A DNA stretch of 52,810 bases from Burkholderiales bacterium (GCA_016213205.1 JACRAZ010000045.1:1-52810), one strand, 5' to 3'. Shown: positions 15,361 through 31,211, numbered from the stretch's first letter. Numbers and translations: made by a program. The notes: generated by a model not told the origin, from the letters alone.

Positions 15361-17591
15361 AGACCAACGACCTGCCGCTGGCCACCGACATGGCCACCTT
15401 GAAGATCGAGGGCCTGGCCACCGGCTACGGCGCCTTTGCGGTGCTGCGCGATTTCCACCTGGAGATTCGCCCCGGCCTCACCGTGATCCTGGGCCCCAAC
15501 GGCGCGGGCAAGACCACGCTGCTGAAGGCGCTGGCCGGATTGCTAGCGCGCGAAGGACGCGTCCTTTTCGATGGCCGCGAGCTGCCGCCGCTGCGCCCGG
15601 CCGACAACGTGAGCCGCGGCCTCGCGCTGGTGCCCGAAGGCCGGCAGCTCTTTCCGCAGATGAGCGTGGCCGAGAACCTGGAACTCGGCGCCTGGCTGCT
15701 GCCGCCCAAGGCACGCGCGCAGCGGCTGGCGCAGGCCTTCGCCGATTTCCCCAAGCTCGCACAGCGCGCGCAGCAACTCGCCGGCACCATGAGCGGCGGT
15801 GAGCAGCAGATGGTGGCGGTGGCCCGCGCGATGATGAGCGCGCCACGCCTGCTGATGCTGGACGAACCCTCGCTCGGCCTGGCGCCGAGGATGGTGGACG
15901 AACTGCTCGCCATCGTGCGCCGCATCGCCGATGCCGGCACCACCGTGCTGATGGTGGAGCAGAACGTGCGCAAGGCCCTCGCCGTGGCCGACCGCGGCCA
16001 CGTGCTCGAACGCGGCCGCCTCGTCGCCGGCGGCCCGGCCTTCCTGCTGGCGCGATCGAGCGTGATCCGCCAGGCCTACCTCGGCAGTGCCGCTACCGCG
16101 GCCGCCCCTTCCTCCGCCCACCCCAAGGAGACCCCCATGTCCGACCTGTCCATGCTGATCAACGGCCTGTCCGTCAGCGCCGAAGGTGGCCGCACGTTCG
16201 AACGCCGCAACCCGCTCGATGGTGCGGTGGCCACGCGCGCGCCGGCCGCATCGCCCGCCGATGCGGTGGCCGCCGTCGAGGCCGCGGCCGAGGCCTTCAA
16301 GACCTGGAGCCAGACCGGCCCCGGCGAGCGCCGCGCGCTGCTGCTGAAGGCCGCCGCCGCGCTGGAGGCCAAGACGCCGCAGTTCATCGAGGCGGTGGCC
16401 GCCGAGACCGGCGCCACCGGCCTGTGGGCCGGCTTCAACGTGCACCTGGCCGCCGGCATGCTGCAGGAGGCGGCCGCGCTCACCACGCAGATCAGCGGCG
16501 AGGTGATCCCGAGCGACGTGCCCGGCTCGCTGGCCATGGCCGTGCGCCAGCCCGCGGGCGTGGTGCTCGGCATCGCGCCATGGAACGCGCCCATCATCCT
16601 GGGCGTGCGCGCCATCGCCACGCCGCTGGCCTGCGGCAACACGGTCATCCTCAAGGGCAGCGAAAACTGCCCGCGCACCCATGGCCTGATCATCGAGGCC
16701 TTCCAGGACGCGGGCTTCCCGGCCGGCGTGGTGAACTACATCACCAACGCCCCGGCCGATGCCGGCGCGGTGGTGGAAGCGATGGTGGCGCACCCGGCGG
16801 TGCGGCGGATCAACTTCACCGGCTCCACCCGCGTGGGCAGGCTGATCGCGATGACCTGCGCCAAGTACCTCAAGCCGGTGGTGCTGGAACTCGGCGGCAA
16901 GGCCCCGCTGGTGGTGCTGGACGATGCCGACATCCCCGATGCGGTGAACGCCGCGGCCTTTGGCTGCTTTGCCAATTCGGGCCAGATCTGCATGAGCACC
17001 GAACGCATCATCGTGGACCAGAAGATCGCCGATGCCTTCATCGACGCCTTCGTCGGCAAGGCCGGCAAGCTGCCGCTGGGCGACCCGCGCAAGCCTGAGC
17101 CGGTGGTGCTGGGCTCGGTGATCGGCATGGGCACGGTGGAGCACTGCAATGCATTGATCGACGATGCGCTGGCCAAGGGCGCCAAGCTGTTGTGCGGCGG
17201 CAAGGCCACCAGCACGCTGATGCCCGCCACCGTGCTGGACCGCGTGACGCGCGAGATGCGCATCTACCACGAGGAAACCTTCGGCCCGGTGAAGGCCATC
17301 GTGCGGGTGAAGGACACCGAGGCCGCGATCGCCTGCGCCAACGACAACGAGTACGGCCTCTCGGCCGCCGTGTTCGGCCGCGACATCGCGCGCGCGATGA
17401 ACGTGGCGCGGCGCATCGAATCGGGCATCTGCCACGTCAACGCCCCCACCGTGCACGACGAGGCGCAGATGCCCTTCGGCGGCGTCAAGGGCTCGGGCAT
17501 GGGCCGCTTCGGCGGCAAGGCCGGCGTGGCCGAGTTCACCGAGCTGCGCTGGATCACGGTGCAGACGACGCCGCGGCACTATCCGTTCTGA
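15357..17591 (+). CDS. LivF-like ABC ATPase fused in frame to aldehyde dehydrogenase (744 aa)
   Basis: One uninterrupted frame encodes two complete enzymes. Residues 1 to ~245 are a LivF-type ATPase: Walker A GPNGAGKTTLLK (about residue 46), signature TMSGGEQQMVAVARAMM, Walker B LLMLDEPSLGLAP, H-loop VLMVEQNV, ending SSVIRQAYLG as LivF proteins do. A linker rich in Ala/Pro/Ser follows, then Met261, where a full aldehyde dehydrogenase starts. No stop codon lies between. The start is GTG 15357, overlapping the livG stop, with GGAGG four bases upstream; ATG 15390 lacks one. The fusion may be real, or a sequence error may have removed the livF stop. The internal AAGGAG before Met261 means free dehydrogenase can also be made. 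Confidence 0.85.
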   Translation: MKTNDLPLATDMATLKIEGLATGYGAFAVLRDFHLEIRPGLTVILGPNGAGKTTLLKALAGLLAREGRVLFDGRELPPLRPADNVSRGLALVPEGRQLFPQMSVAENLELGAWLLPPKARAQRLAQAFADFPKLAQRAQQLAGTMSGGEQQMVAVARAMMSAPRLLMLDEPSLGLAPRMVDELLAIVRRIADAGTTVLMVEQNVRKALAVADRGHVLERGRLVAGGPAFLLARSSVIRQAYLGSAATAAAPSSAHPKETPMSDLSMLINGLSVSAEGGRTFERRNPLDGAVATRAPAASPADAVAAVEAAAEAFKTWSQTGPGERRALLLKAAAALEAKTPQFIEAVAAETGATGLWAGFNVHLAAGMLQEAAALTTQISGEVIPSDVPGSLAMAVRQPAGVVLGIAPWNAPIILGVRAIATPLACGNTVILKGSENCPRTHGLIIEAFQDAGFPAGVVNYITNAPADAGAVVEAMVAHPAVRRINFTGSTRVGRLIAMTCAKYLKPVVLELGGKAPLVVLDDADIPDAVNAAAFGCFANSGQICMSTERIIVDQKIADAFIDAFVGKAGKLPLGDPRKPEPVVLGSVIGMGTVEHCNALIDDALAKGAKLLCGGKATSTLMPATVLDRVTREMRIYHEETFGPVKAIVRVKDTEAAIACANDNEYGLSAAVFGRDIARAMNVARRIESGICHVNAPTVHDEAQMPFGGVKGSGMGRFGGKAGVAEFTELRWITVQTTPRHYPF
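16137..17591 (+). CDS. NAD(P)-dependent aldehyde dehydrogenase (internal start of the fused frame)
   Basis: A 484-residue dehydrogenase that would be translated from the ATG at 16137, preceded by AAGGAG (16125-16130) with six bases of spacing. It oxidises an aldehyde to the acid. The catalytic Cys is residue 285 in NSGQICMSTERI and the general base Glu is residue 251 in LELGGKAPLVV, 34 residues apart as in the family. The sequence resembles salicylaldehyde/vanillin (aryl-aldehyde) dehydrogenases, so an aromatic aldehyde is the likely substrate. Its position behind a HAAT transporter and divergent from a FeaR/NphR-like AraC regulator supports a catabolic role for the imported compound. It is in the same frame as livF upstream. 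Confidence 0.88.
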   Translation: MSDLSMLINGLSVSAEGGRTFERRNPLDGAVATRAPAASPADAVAAVEAAAEAFKTWSQTGPGERRALLLKAAAALEAKTPQFIEAVAAETGATGLWAGFNVHLAAGMLQEAAALTTQISGEVIPSDVPGSLAMAVRQPAGVVLGIAPWNAPIILGVRAIATPLACGNTVILKGSENCPRTHGLIIEAFQDAGFPAGVVNYITNAPADAGAVVEAMVAHPAVRRINFTGSTRVGRLIAMTCAKYLKPVVLELGGKAPLVVLDDADIPDAVNAAAFGCFANSGQICMSTERIIVDQKIADAFIDAFVGKAGKLPLGDPRKPEPVVLGSVIGMGTVEHCNALIDDALAKGAKLLCGGKATSTLMPATVLDRVTREMRIYHEETFGPVKAIVRVKDTEAAIACANDNEYGLSAAVFGRDIARAMNVARRIESGICHVNAPTVHDEAQMPFGGVKGSGMGRFGGKAGVAEFTELRWITVQTTPRHYPF

Positions 17592-17722
17592 TAGCGCGCT
17601 AGCAAGGCTCCAGGACTGTGGCTGCCTTGGCAGCGATGGCGCGGCCGGCTGGGATCGTGCGCGGAGACGGGTGGGGCCGACTGCGGCCTCTGGTGGCTAT
17701 ATCGTTACCTGAGCGCCCCGCC

Positions 17723-19279
17723 TCAACTCACGTGGAAGGCGCTCACCGCGCGGGTGAGCGCCTCGGCCTGTTCCTTCAGGCTCTCGGCCGCGGCGGACGA
17801 TTGCTCCACCAGCGCGGCGTTGTGCTGGGTGGCCGAGTCCATCTGCGCGACGGACTGGTTCACCTGCTCGATGCCGGCGGACTGTTCCACCGTGGCCTCG
17901 GCGATGGCGCGGATGGTGCCCGACACCTCGTGCACCGAGGACACCACGTCCTGCATGATGCGGCCGGCGTCGTTGGCGCGCGCGGCGCCGGCTTCCACAC
18001 GCTCCTCGCTGTTGCGGATCAGCGTCTTGATCTCCTTGGCGGCGCCGGCCGAGCGCTGCGCGAGGCTGCGCACTTCGGCCGCCACCACCGCGAAGCCGCG
18101 GCCCTGCTCGCCGGCGCGCGCGGCTTCCACCGCGGCGTTCAACGCCAGGATGTTGGTCTGGAAGGCGATGCCGTCGATCACGCCGATGATCTCGCCGATG
18201 CGGCGCGACGCGGCGGTGATCTCCTGCATCTGCGCCACCACCTCGCCGACCACGGCGCCACCCTGCTCGGCCACCTGCGCGGCGCCGGCGGCCAGCTCGG
18301 TGGCGCGGCGCGAGGCCTCGGCCGTCTGGCCCACGGTGCCGGCCAGCTCGTGCAGCGTGGAGGCGGTCTGCTGCACGCTGGCAGCCTGGGTCTCGGTGCG
18401 GGTGGAGAGGTCGAGGTTGCCGCTGGCCACCTCACGCGAGGCGGTGGTGATCGATTCCGCCCCCGAGCGCACGCCCGAGACGATGCCCGACAGGTTGCCC
18501 ACCATGCGCCGCATCGAGGCGAGCAGGCTGCCCTGGTCCTTCGGGTGCACGGGGATCGTGATCGTCAGGTCGCCCGCGGCCACGCGCTCCACCACCTGGG
18601 CCACGAAGGCCGGGTCGCCACCGAGCTGGCGCTGCACCGATCGCGTCACCGCGGTGGCCAGGCCCACGCCCAGCAGCACCGAGAGCAGCACGCCGCCGGC
18701 CAGCACCGCGCGGCCGATGTCGTAGGTGCGCTGGCTGGCCGCGCCGGCCTGGTTGCCGCCGGCCACGGCCAGCGCCACCAGGCGGTCCATGCGGCCTTCG
18801 ATCTGCTGCGCGCGCGGCCGGGCCTCGGCGTTCTGCATCGCCAGCGCGGCTTCGGTGCCTTCCTGGCTGGAGACTTCCAGCACCTTGCGGGTGATGTCCA
18901 GCAGCGCCTCGCTGGTGCCGCGGATCTCCTGCAGCAGCTTGCGCTGCTCGTCCGAGCGCAGCGTGGCCTCCACGGCCAGGCCGTGTTGCTTGTACAGCTC
19001 GATCGCGGCCGTCACCACCTGCGCGTGGCGGCGCTTCTCGCGCTCGCTGGGGGCCATGGCATGCTGGAGCGTGGCCAGGCGGATGGCCTGCAGGTCGCTG
19101 CGCCACTCGAGCGCGCCGCGCACCGAAGGCATCCACTGGGTCTGCAGCTCGGTGGCCGCGCCGTTGACTTCACGCAGCTGCAGGAAGCCCACGGCCCCGA
19201 GCAGGGCGCTCAGCACGATGGCCAGCCCGAAGGCCAGCACCAGCCGGCGCGACAAGGTCAAACGCTGGAACAGCGACAT
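17723..19279 (-). CDS. Methyl-accepting chemotaxis protein, 4HB-HAMP type
   Basis: A 518-residue inner-membrane chemoreceptor. TM1 is at about residues 13-33 ([20 protein letters not shown]). A periplasmic four-helix-bundle-like sensor of ~155 residues follows, then TM2 at about 190-210 ([20 protein letters not shown]), a HAMP domain and a signalling domain. The signalling hairpin tip is present ([38 protein letters not shown]). The protein ends AFHVS without the NWETF-type CheR/CheB-docking pentapeptide, so it probably relies on other receptors for adaptation. A well-matched flagellar sigma-28 promoter lies upstream at 19364-19390, placing it in the class 3 motility regulon. Confidence 0.95.
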   Translation of the reverse strand: MSLFQRLTLSRRLVLAFGLAIVLSALLGAVGFLQLREVNGAATELQTQWMPSVRGALEWRSDLQAIRLATLQHAMAPSEREKRRHAQVVTAAIELYKQHGLAVEATLRSDEQRKLLQEIRGTSEALLDITRKVLEVSSQEGTEAALAMQNAEARPRAQQIEGRMDRLVALAVAGGNQAGAASQRTYDIGRAVLAGGVLLSVLLGVGLATAVTRSVQRQLGGDPAFVAQVVERVAAGDLTITIPVHPKDQGSLLASMRRMVGNLSGIVSGVRSGAESITTASREVASGNLDLSTRTETQAASVQQTASTLHELAGTVGQTAEASRRATELAAGAAQVAEQGGAVVGEVVAQMQEITAASRRIGEIIGVIDGIAFQTNILALNAAVEAARAGEQGRGFAVVAAEVRSLAQRSAGAAKEIKTLIRNSEERVEAGAARANDAGRIMQDVVSSVHEVSGTIRAIAEATVEQSAGIEQVNQSVAQMDSATQHNAALVEQSSAAAESLKEQAEALTRAVSAFHVS

Positions 19280-19363
19280 CTCGACACTCCCTGGGGGCGG
19301 CGCGCATGGCGTCGGCCACGCCGCTTCGTCGCGGCGGTGCCGATCGCAGGCGCCTGTGCCGGC

Positions 19364-19390
19364 TTATCGGCGGGCCCGCCGGCGGCTGTA
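19364..19390 (-). promoter_or_regulatory. Sigma-28 (FliA) promoter of the chemoreceptor gene
   Basis: On the minus strand, TACA (19390-19387) is followed by exactly 15 bases and then GCCGATAA (19371-19364). The consensus is TAAA-N15-GCCGATAA, so only one base differs. It would start transcription near 19356, about 77 bases before the ATG of the chemoreceptor, a typical sigma-28 client. Confidence 0.8.
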
Positions 19391-19458
19391 GGGAGTGTCG
19401 GCCGGCCCGGCCGGGCCCACGTGACGGATTCGCCACGCCAGGCCGGCCGGCCGCGGGC

Positions 19459-20472
19459 TCACTTGGCTGCGAGGCCCAGGCGCTGGATCAGCGCCTTGTC
19501 CTTCACGAAGGTGGCCTCGGCCCACTTGCGGTAGTCCTCGCCGCTGCGGTACCACAGCGGCTGGTTCAGGTCCTTCAGGATGACCTGGTGCTTGGGGTCG
19601 TCGAGCGCCTTCTTGAACGCGTCGTGCAGGGTCTTCACCACCGCCGGGTCCATGCCCTTGGGGCCGGCCAGGCCGAAGGGCGAGTTGCCCACCACGTTGT
19701 AGCCCAGCTCCTTGGCGGTGGGCACGTTGGGCCAGCTCGTGGTGCGCTCCTCGCCGAAGGTGCACAACAGGCGCATCTGGCCGCCATCGACGAACTTGTC
19801 CCAGCCGCTGGCATCGGAGGCGGCCATCACGTGGCCGCCCAGCAGCGCCTGCATCAGGTCGGCATTGCCCTTGTAGGGCAGGTGGTTGAGTTCCACCTTG
19901 GCCGCGTCGGACAGCTCCTCCAGCATCAGGTGCGGGCTGGTGCCGATGCCGGTGGAGCCGTAGTCGATCTTGCCCGGCTGCTTGCGTGCGGCCTCGAGGT
20001 AGTCCTTCAGCGTCTTGAACGGCGAATCGGCCCGCACCACCAGGCCGAAGGTGTAGCCGGTCAGGCCGATGATGAAGGTGAAGTCGTTCAGCGGATGCCA
20101 CTGCGTCTTCTGCATGTGCGGCGTGCGCAGCATGCCCAGCGGGTACTGGGCGATGGTGTAGCCGTCGGGCTTGGCGTTCAGCGCCATCGAGCCCGGGCCC
20201 AGCGTGCCGCCGGCACCGGGCTTGTTCTCGATGACGATGGTCTGGTTCAGGTGCTTGCTGGCAATCTCGGCCAGCGCCCGGAAGTAGCGGTCGGTCGAGC
20301 CGCCCGGGGGCCAGGGCACGATCAGCGTGATCGCGCGCGACGGAAAGGCCTGCGCCTGCGCGCCCGCCATCGGCGCGCCCAGCAGCACGGCGCCGGTGGC
20401 GGCGATCCAGGCACGTCGGGTGGTGGGCGCGGTCTCGAACGCCGCGGCGGGGGAATCGGGCTTGGGGGTCAC
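19459..20472 (-). CDS. Bug/TctC-family tripartite tricarboxylate transporter substrate-binding protein
   Basis: A 337-residue periplasmic binding protein, second of this family in the window. The N-terminus contains TTRRAWIAATGAVLLGAPM, which could be a Tat or Sec signal, with cleavage near GAQAQA. The mature protein opens FPSRAITLIVPWPPGGSTDR. Later motifs are ENKPGAGGTLG, IDYGSTGIGTSPHLMLEEL and LPYKGNADLMQALLGGHV. The start is GTG 20472, with AGGAG eight bases upstream; the longer open frame to 21054 has no family similarity. No TctA/TctB membrane genes are adjacent, so this is another orphan receptor with unknown ligand. It lies between two chemoreceptor genes, which raises a possible sensing role, but nothing in the sequence proves it. 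Confidence 0.92.
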   Translation of the reverse strand: MTPKPDSPAAAFETAPTTRRAWIAATGAVLLGAPMAGAQAQAFPSRAITLIVPWPPGGSTDRYFRALAEIASKHLNQTIVIENKPGAGGTLGPGSMALNAKPDGYTIAQYPLGMLRTPHMQKTQWHPLNDFTFIIGLTGYTFGLVVRADSPFKTLKDYLEAARKQPGKIDYGSTGIGTSPHLMLEELSDAAKVELNHLPYKGNADLMQALLGGHVMAASDASGWDKFVDGGQMRLLCTFGEERTTSWPNVPTAKELGYNVVGNSPFGLAGPKGMDPAVVKTLHDAFKKALDDPKHQVILKDLNQPLWYRSGEDYRKWAEATFVKDKALIQRLGLAAK

Positions 20473-20746
20473 GGGTCTGTCTCCTGCTGTGGGGTGCCGG
20501 GCGGAACTGCGCCGGTCACCTCGGGCGATTGTGCGGTCATCGACCGGTCGGCGTGCAGCCCGCCGGTGCCGGCCGCACGAACTGCACAGCGGATCACCGC
20601 TTGTTCCAAGGACCCTGGAACCCGCAACAGGCGCAATATGACAAAAGCAGTAGAGCCGGCGAATGCCTCTTCGCAGTTCAGGGCGTTGGCCATGAGTCAC
20701 TCCGACATGGGAGGGGCCGGATGGGGAATCCGGCCCCCGACTGCCA

Positions 20747-22318
20747 ATGAACGCACACCAACTGCCCGCCGGGCGCCAGGTCGCGTCGGCAGCCGACCGC
20801 GTGCTGTTGCTCGCGTTGGCCGCCAACGCCCTGGTGGCCCTGGGGATCGGAATCCACCAGGAGGCATGGGTTTGGGCCTTGCAAGCCGCCTCGATGGCAT
20901 GTACTCCGGCGCTGCTGGTCGCCGCGCCGGGCCCCGCGGGCCGATGGGCGCGCGCCGCCCCCTGGCGCAGCCGCTCGCTGCTGAGCTGCTCGCTGGCCAT
21001 GCTGGTGGCCTTGCAGATCCACCTGGCCCGCGGCGCCCCCGCGGCGCACCTCAACGTCTACATCTCGTTCGGCGTGCTGCTGGTGTACCAGGATTGGCGC
21101 GTCATCGTGCGCATGGCCGCCGCACTGCTGGTGCTGCACGTGGCGGCCGACCAGCTGCAGCGGCGCGGCCTGCCGGTGTACTACCTGCCGCAACCGGATG
21201 CCTCGACACTGCTGCTGCATGCCTCGATGGTGGTGCTGCAGGCGGCCCTGCTCGCCCGCGTGGCCCACGCACTCTACCGTGCCAACCTGGAAGGCTGGGA
21301 GCTGGCGCTGCTGGTGCAGGCCATGAACCGCGGCAGCCGGATTTCGTTGAACCTGGACGTGCTGCGTGCCGACACGCCGGCCGGCCAGCGCCTGCGCGCG
21401 ATGCAGCAGCGCATGGCCGACGAGCTGCGCCATGTGCGCGATTGCGCCGGCGCGGTGCAGACGGCCGCGCACCGCGTGGCCGACTGCAGCGCCGAACTCT
21501 GCCAGCGCACCGAATCCAGCACGCAGGAGCTGCGCGATTCGGCGATGTGCCTGGACCAGATCAGCATCATCGCGCGCAACAACCACGAGGCCTCGAACGC
21601 CGCGCGCGCCATGTCGGAACAGGCGCAGGCCGCCGCCAGCGAAGGCGAGACGACGATCGCGGACGTCGTGCGCACCATGCACGACATCGAGGCCTCGTCG
21701 CGGCAGGTCACCGAACTGCTGGCCACCATCGACGCGATCGCGGCGCAGACCAACATCCTGTCGCTGAACGCGGCGGTGGAGGCCGCGCGCAGCGGCGAAC
21801 ACGGCCGCGGTTTTGCCGTGGTGGCCGCCGAGGTGCGCGCGCTGGCGCAGCGCAGCGCCACCACCGCCCGCGACGCGCGCCGCCTCGTCACCCGCTCGAC
21901 CGACGTGGTCGAGCGCGGCATCACCCAGGTGGGCCAGGCCGGCCGTTCGATGGCCGCGCTGGTGCAGTCGGTGCAGCAGGTGGGCGCGATGTTCACCACC
22001 ATCCTGTCCGATGCCTCCGACAGCGCCCAGGGCATGAAGATGGTCACCCAGTCGATGGAGCAGCTCGGCCAGGTCACCCAGCAGAACCTGTCGGTGGCCG
22101 AGCGCTCGGCCAACGCGGCCCAGGACCTGCAAACCCAGGTGAGCGCGCTCGCCAAGGTGCTCGACGCCTTCGACCTGGGCACCGGCGAACCGGTGTTCGT
22201 GCCCGACCCGCCGCCGCAGCCGATGCGCACCCACCGCGTGGCCGGCGCGGCAGCGCCGCCGGGCACGCTGAGCCCCGCCACCGGCGGGCAGCGGCCGAAC
22301 ACGGTGGACTTCTTCTGA
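20747..22318 (+). CDS. Methyl-accepting chemotaxis protein with multi-pass membrane sensor
   Basis: A 523-residue chemoreceptor of unusual layout. The N-terminal ~170 residues hold about six hydrophobic segments (for example [36 protein letters not shown] and [20 protein letters not shown]) instead of a periplasmic sensor loop, and no HAMP domain is obvious. The cytoplasmic signalling domain is intact, with the hairpin tip [20 protein letters not shown] and [19 protein letters not shown] Pro-rich C-terminal tail ends TVDFF, not a recognisable CheR/CheB-docking pentapeptide. Similar multi-TM receptors are thought to sense membrane or energy-related cues. Unlike the receptor at 17723, no sigma-28 promoter was found upstream. 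Confidence 0.9.
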   Translation: MNAHQLPAGRQVASAADRVLLLALAANALVALGIGIHQEAWVWALQAASMACTPALLVAAPGPAGRWARAAPWRSRSLLSCSLAMLVALQIHLARGAPAAHLNVYISFGVLLVYQDWRVIVRMAAALLVLHVAADQLQRRGLPVYYLPQPDASTLLLHASMVVLQAALLARVAHALYRANLEGWELALLVQAMNRGSRISLNLDVLRADTPAGQRLRAMQQRMADELRHVRDCAGAVQTAAHRVADCSAELCQRTESSTQELRDSAMCLDQISIIARNNHEASNAARAMSEQAQAAASEGETTIADVVRTMHDIEASSRQVTELLATIDAIAAQTNILSLNAAVEAARSGEHGRGFAVVAAEVRALAQRSATTARDARRLVTRSTDVVERGITQVGQAGRSMAALVQSVQQVGAMFTTILSDASDSAQGMKMVTQSMEQLGQVTQQNLSVAERSANAAQDLQTQVSALAKVLDAFDLGTGEPVFVPDPPPQPMRTHRVAGAAAPPGTLSPATGGQRPNTVDFF

Positions 22319-22478
22319 CCGCTGCTGCCGAGCACCCCGATTTGCGCCCCATTCGCCCCCCAGATTCCGTGTTGGCGACCAGCCCCACGGTCCAGAATCG
22401 GCACACGCACCCGGCCTGCGAGGGCCGGCGCTACCCCATCACGGACGTTTGCCAGCAGTCGAGGCCCGCCCACCTGCC

Positions 22479-28372
<5,894 letters not shown>

Positions 28373-28385
<13 letters not shown>

Positions 28386-29320
28386 AGCTCCCGCTGCACC
28401 TCGGGATCCCGCAGCGCCGGTCGCGGCTGCTGGTGGTGGACGACCAGCCGGCCAACGTGCAGACGCTGTACCAGGCGCTCGCGGCCGACCACCAGATCTT
28501 CGTGGCCACGCACGGCGAACAGGCGCTGAAGCTGGTGCGCGAGAAGCAGCCCGACCTGGTGCTGCTGGACGTGGTGATGCCCGGCATGGACGGCTTCGAG
28601 GTCTGCCGCAGGCTCAAGGCCGACCCCGGCACCGTGGACCTGCCGGTGATCTTCGTCACCGCGCACAGCGACGACAACGAAGAAACCCGCGGCCTGAACG
28701 CGGGCGCGGTGGACTTCATCACCAAGCCGATCAACCCGGCGGTGGTGCGGGCGCGGGTCAAGACCCACCTGACGCTCAAGCACCAGTCCGACCTGCTGCG
28801 GCAGATGGCCTTCGTCGACGGGCTGACCGGCGTCTTCAACCGCCGCTACTTCGACGACCGGCTGCAGCAGGAGTGGCTGCGCGCGGTGCGCCACGGCAGC
28901 CCGCTGTCGGTGGTGCTGATCGACATCGATCACTTCAAGCACTTCAACGACACCTACGGCCACCAGGCCGGCGACGATTGCCTGCGCCGCGTGGCCCAGG
29001 TGCTGGCCGCGGGGCTGAACCGCCCGGGCGACCTGCTGGCGCGTTACGGCGGCGAGGAGTTCGCCTGCATCCTGCCCGAGACCGACGCCGCCGGCGCACT
29101 GGAGCTGGCGCGCCGCATGGGCCTGCTGGTCAAGGACCTGGGCATCGAGCACAGCGGCTCGCCGTCGCACCAGGTGCTGACCATCAGCCTTGGCGTGGCC
29201 GGCCGCGACGCACTGCCGCCCGGCGAGGCCGGCGGCAGCGCGGCCGAGCTGCTGGCCAGCGCCGACCGCCAGCTCTACCGCGCCAAGCACCTGGGGCGCG
29301 ACCAGGCCTGCGTGGTGTAG
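28373..29320 (+). CDS. Response regulator with GGDEF domain (diguanylate cyclase)
   Basis: A 315-residue two-domain regulator that should make cyclic di-GMP when phosphorylated. The REC domain spans about residues 15-135 with phospho-acceptor Asp66 (LVLLDVVMPGMDG) and the lysine in FITKPINP. The GGDEF domain spans about 145-310 with GGEEF at 226-230 and an intact product-inhibition I-site RPGD five residues before it. No HTH or EAL domain is present. The layout matches WspR-like cyclases. ATG 28373 lies inside the kinase gene; ATG 28382, overlapping the kinase stop by ATGA, is equally plausible. The overlap implies that the kinase and cyclase are made together and that the phosphorelay ends in c-di-GMP. 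Confidence 0.94.
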
Positions 29321-29378
29321 GGCGCCGCAGGAAGGCGCGCCGCGATCGCCGCGCACGCCGCTGGCGCCGGACGGCGCG

Positions 29379-31211
29379 CTACATCGAGATCGAGCCGTCG
29401 CGGAATTCGGTCTTGTCCAGCCACACGTTCAGCAGCACCGGCCGGCCGGCGGCCGCCAGCGCACGCGCTTCGGCCAGCGCGGCGGGCCACTCGTCGGCCC
29501 GGCGCACCAGCAGGCCGGCGGCACCGAAGCCGGCGGCCACCGCGTGGTAGTCGGTGCGGGCGAGCACGGTGCCCACGTCGTCGTGCAGCATCTTCACCTG
29601 CTCACGCGCGATCTGGGTCCAGCCGCCGTCGTTGCCCACCACCGCCACCAGCGGGATGCCGTGGCGCACGAAGGTGTCGAACTCGGCCAGGCTCCAGCCG
29701 CAGGCGCCGTCGCCGAACACCACCCACAGCTCGCAGCCCGGCCGCGCCAGCGCGGCCCCGAGCGCAAAGCCCGCACCCACGCCCAGCGTGCCGAAGGCGC
29801 CCGGGTCCAGCCAGCTCAGTGGGCTGCGCGGGTGCAGCACGTAGGACGCGGTGGCGACGAAGTCGCCCCCGTCGGCCACCAGCACGGTGTTGGGGCCGGC
29901 CTCGCGCTCGAGCGCTCGGAACAGCGCGATCGGGTTGACGTGTTCACCCGCCTGCGCGGCCTGCTGGTCGATCTCGGCCTCGCGCTGGGCATCACGCGCG
30001 CGCAGCGTGTCGCGCCAAGCGGCCCAGCGCGAGCCCTCGCCGCCCTGGCCCACCCAGGCCTGCGCCAGCGCCTGCACGAAGGCGCCGGCATCGCCGATCG
30101 CGGCCACGTCGGGGCGGCGGTTCAGGCGTGCATCACGCGCGCTGCGGTTGGCGGCAATCAGCGTGGCGCTGCGGCGCACGTGCTTGCCGTAATCGAGCCG
30201 GAAGTCGCAGGGCACGCCGGCCAGCAGCACGCAATCGGCCTCGCGCAGCGCCAGGCGGCGCTGGTGGCGCATCTGCAGCGGGTGTTCGCGCCCGAGCAGC
30301 CCGCGCGCCATGCCCGACAGGTACACCGGCAGCTCCAGCGCCGCCACCGCTGCGGCCAGCCGCGCGGCCTGCTCCGCCCGCACCAGGGCCTGGCTGCCGA
30401 TCACCACCAAGGGCCGCTCGGCGCGCGCCAGCGCGGCCAGCGCGGCGCGTTGGCTGCCGTCGGAGGCCTGCGGCACCACCACCGCCTGCGGCGCCGGGTC
30501 CTGCGGCTCGGCGGCACGGTCGAACATGCGCTGCGCATGGCGGTTCAGGTACCAGCGCAGCGCGCGGTCGGCCAGGCCCGTGCCGTGGCCGGCGGCCTCG
30601 GCATACCAGCCACGGATCGAGGTTTCGTCGTACAGCAGGTCGACCGGGCATTCCACGAACACCGGCCCCGGCACGCCCGAGGCGGCCAGCGCGAAGGCCT
30701 GGTCGAGCATGGGCAGGAAGTCGCGCACCCGGCGCGCCTTGAAGAAGCGCTTGACGTGCGGCGCCACCAGCGGGCACTGGTCGATGTCCTGCAGCGCGCC
30801 GCGCCCCTGCAGCGCAGTGGGCGCCGCACCGCCCAGCAGCACCAGCGGCGATTGCGCGAGCTGCGCGTTCTTCAGCGCGGTGATGGTGTTGGTGATGCCG
30901 GGCCCGGCCGTCACCGCGGCGACGCCGGGCACGCCGGTCAGGCGCGCGCTGGCATCGGCGGCGAACACCGCGGTGGCCTCGTCGCGCACATCGACGATCC
31001 GGATGCCCAGCGCCTTGGCCGCGGCCAGGATCGGCGAGATGTGGCCGCCGCACAGCGTGAACAGCCAGCGCACCCCGTGGGCCTGCAGCGCACGCGCCAC
31101 GCGCTCGCCGCCGGTGACGGAGGCCGGCGGCGCCGCCACCACGGCAGGCGACGCATCGACCGCACCGGGGCTGCGGATGGTTGCGCCTGCTGCCCCGATG
31201 TCGCCGCCCAT
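29379..31211 (-). CDS. ThDP-dependent enzyme, acetolactate synthase / 2-hydroxyacyl-CoA lyase-like
   Basis: A 610-residue thiamine-diphosphate enzyme. The N-terminal PYR domain shows [20 protein letters not shown] and the activating Glu in [15 protein letters not shown]. The ThDP motif is [20 protein letters not shown], ending in NDGGWTQ. The C-terminus, FRDGSISM, and overall order resemble the ILVBL/HACL2 branch rather than housekeeping IlvB/IlvI. That branch cleaves 2-hydroxyacyl-CoA to formyl-CoA and an aldehyde in eukaryotes; whether this protein does so is inference. The ATG at 31211 has AAGGAG seven bases upstream. It follows an acyl-CoA synthetase gene by 25 bases, consistent with a joint acyl-CoA pathway. 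There is no adjacent small regulatory subunit, which argues against valine/isoleucine synthesis. Confidence 0.8.
   Translation of the reverse strand: MGGDIGAAGATIRSPGAVDASPAVVAAPPASVTGGERVARALQAHGVRWLFTLCGGHISPILAAAKALGIRIVDVRDEATAVFAADASARLTGVPGVAAVTAGPGITNTITALKNAQLAQSPLVLLGGAAPTALQGRGALQDIDQCPLVAPHVKRFFKARRVRDFLPMLDQAFALAASGVPGPVFVECPVDLLYDETSIRGWYAEAAGHGTGLADRALRWYLNRHAQRMFDRAAEPQDPAPQAVVVPQASDGSQRAALAALARAERPLVVIGSQALVRAEQAARLAAAVAALELPVYLSGMARGLLGREHPLQMRHQRRLALREADCVLLAGVPCDFRLDYGKHVRRSATLIAANRSARDARLNRRPDVAAIGDAGAFVQALAQAWVGQGGEGSRWAAWRDTLRARDAQREAEIDQQAAQAGEHVNPIALFRALEREAGPNTVLVADGGDFVATASYVLHPRSPLSWLDPGAFGTLGVGAGFALGAALARPGCELWVVFGDGACGWSLAEFDTFVRHGIPLVAVVGNDGGWTQIAREQVKMLHDDVGTVLARTDYHAVAAGFGAAGLLVRRADEWPAALAEARALAAAGRPVLLNVWLDKTEFRDGSISM

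Noticed and set aside
17621..17634. GCTGCCTTGGCAGC palindrome between the dehydrogenase and chemoreceptor genes as terminator
   Set aside because: Only a 5-bp stem with a four-base loop and no T tract; too weak to call.
20603..20621. GTTCCA/TGGAAC inverted repeat between the Bug gene and the second chemoreceptor
   Set aside because: A six-base arm is within chance for an intergenic region of this size and nothing else supports an operator.
29379..31211. Acetolactate synthase large subunit for branched-chain amino acid synthesis
   Set aside because: There is no small subunit or ilvC nearby, and motif order and C-terminus look closer to the ILVBL/HACL branch; kept as a broader ThDP-enzyme call.
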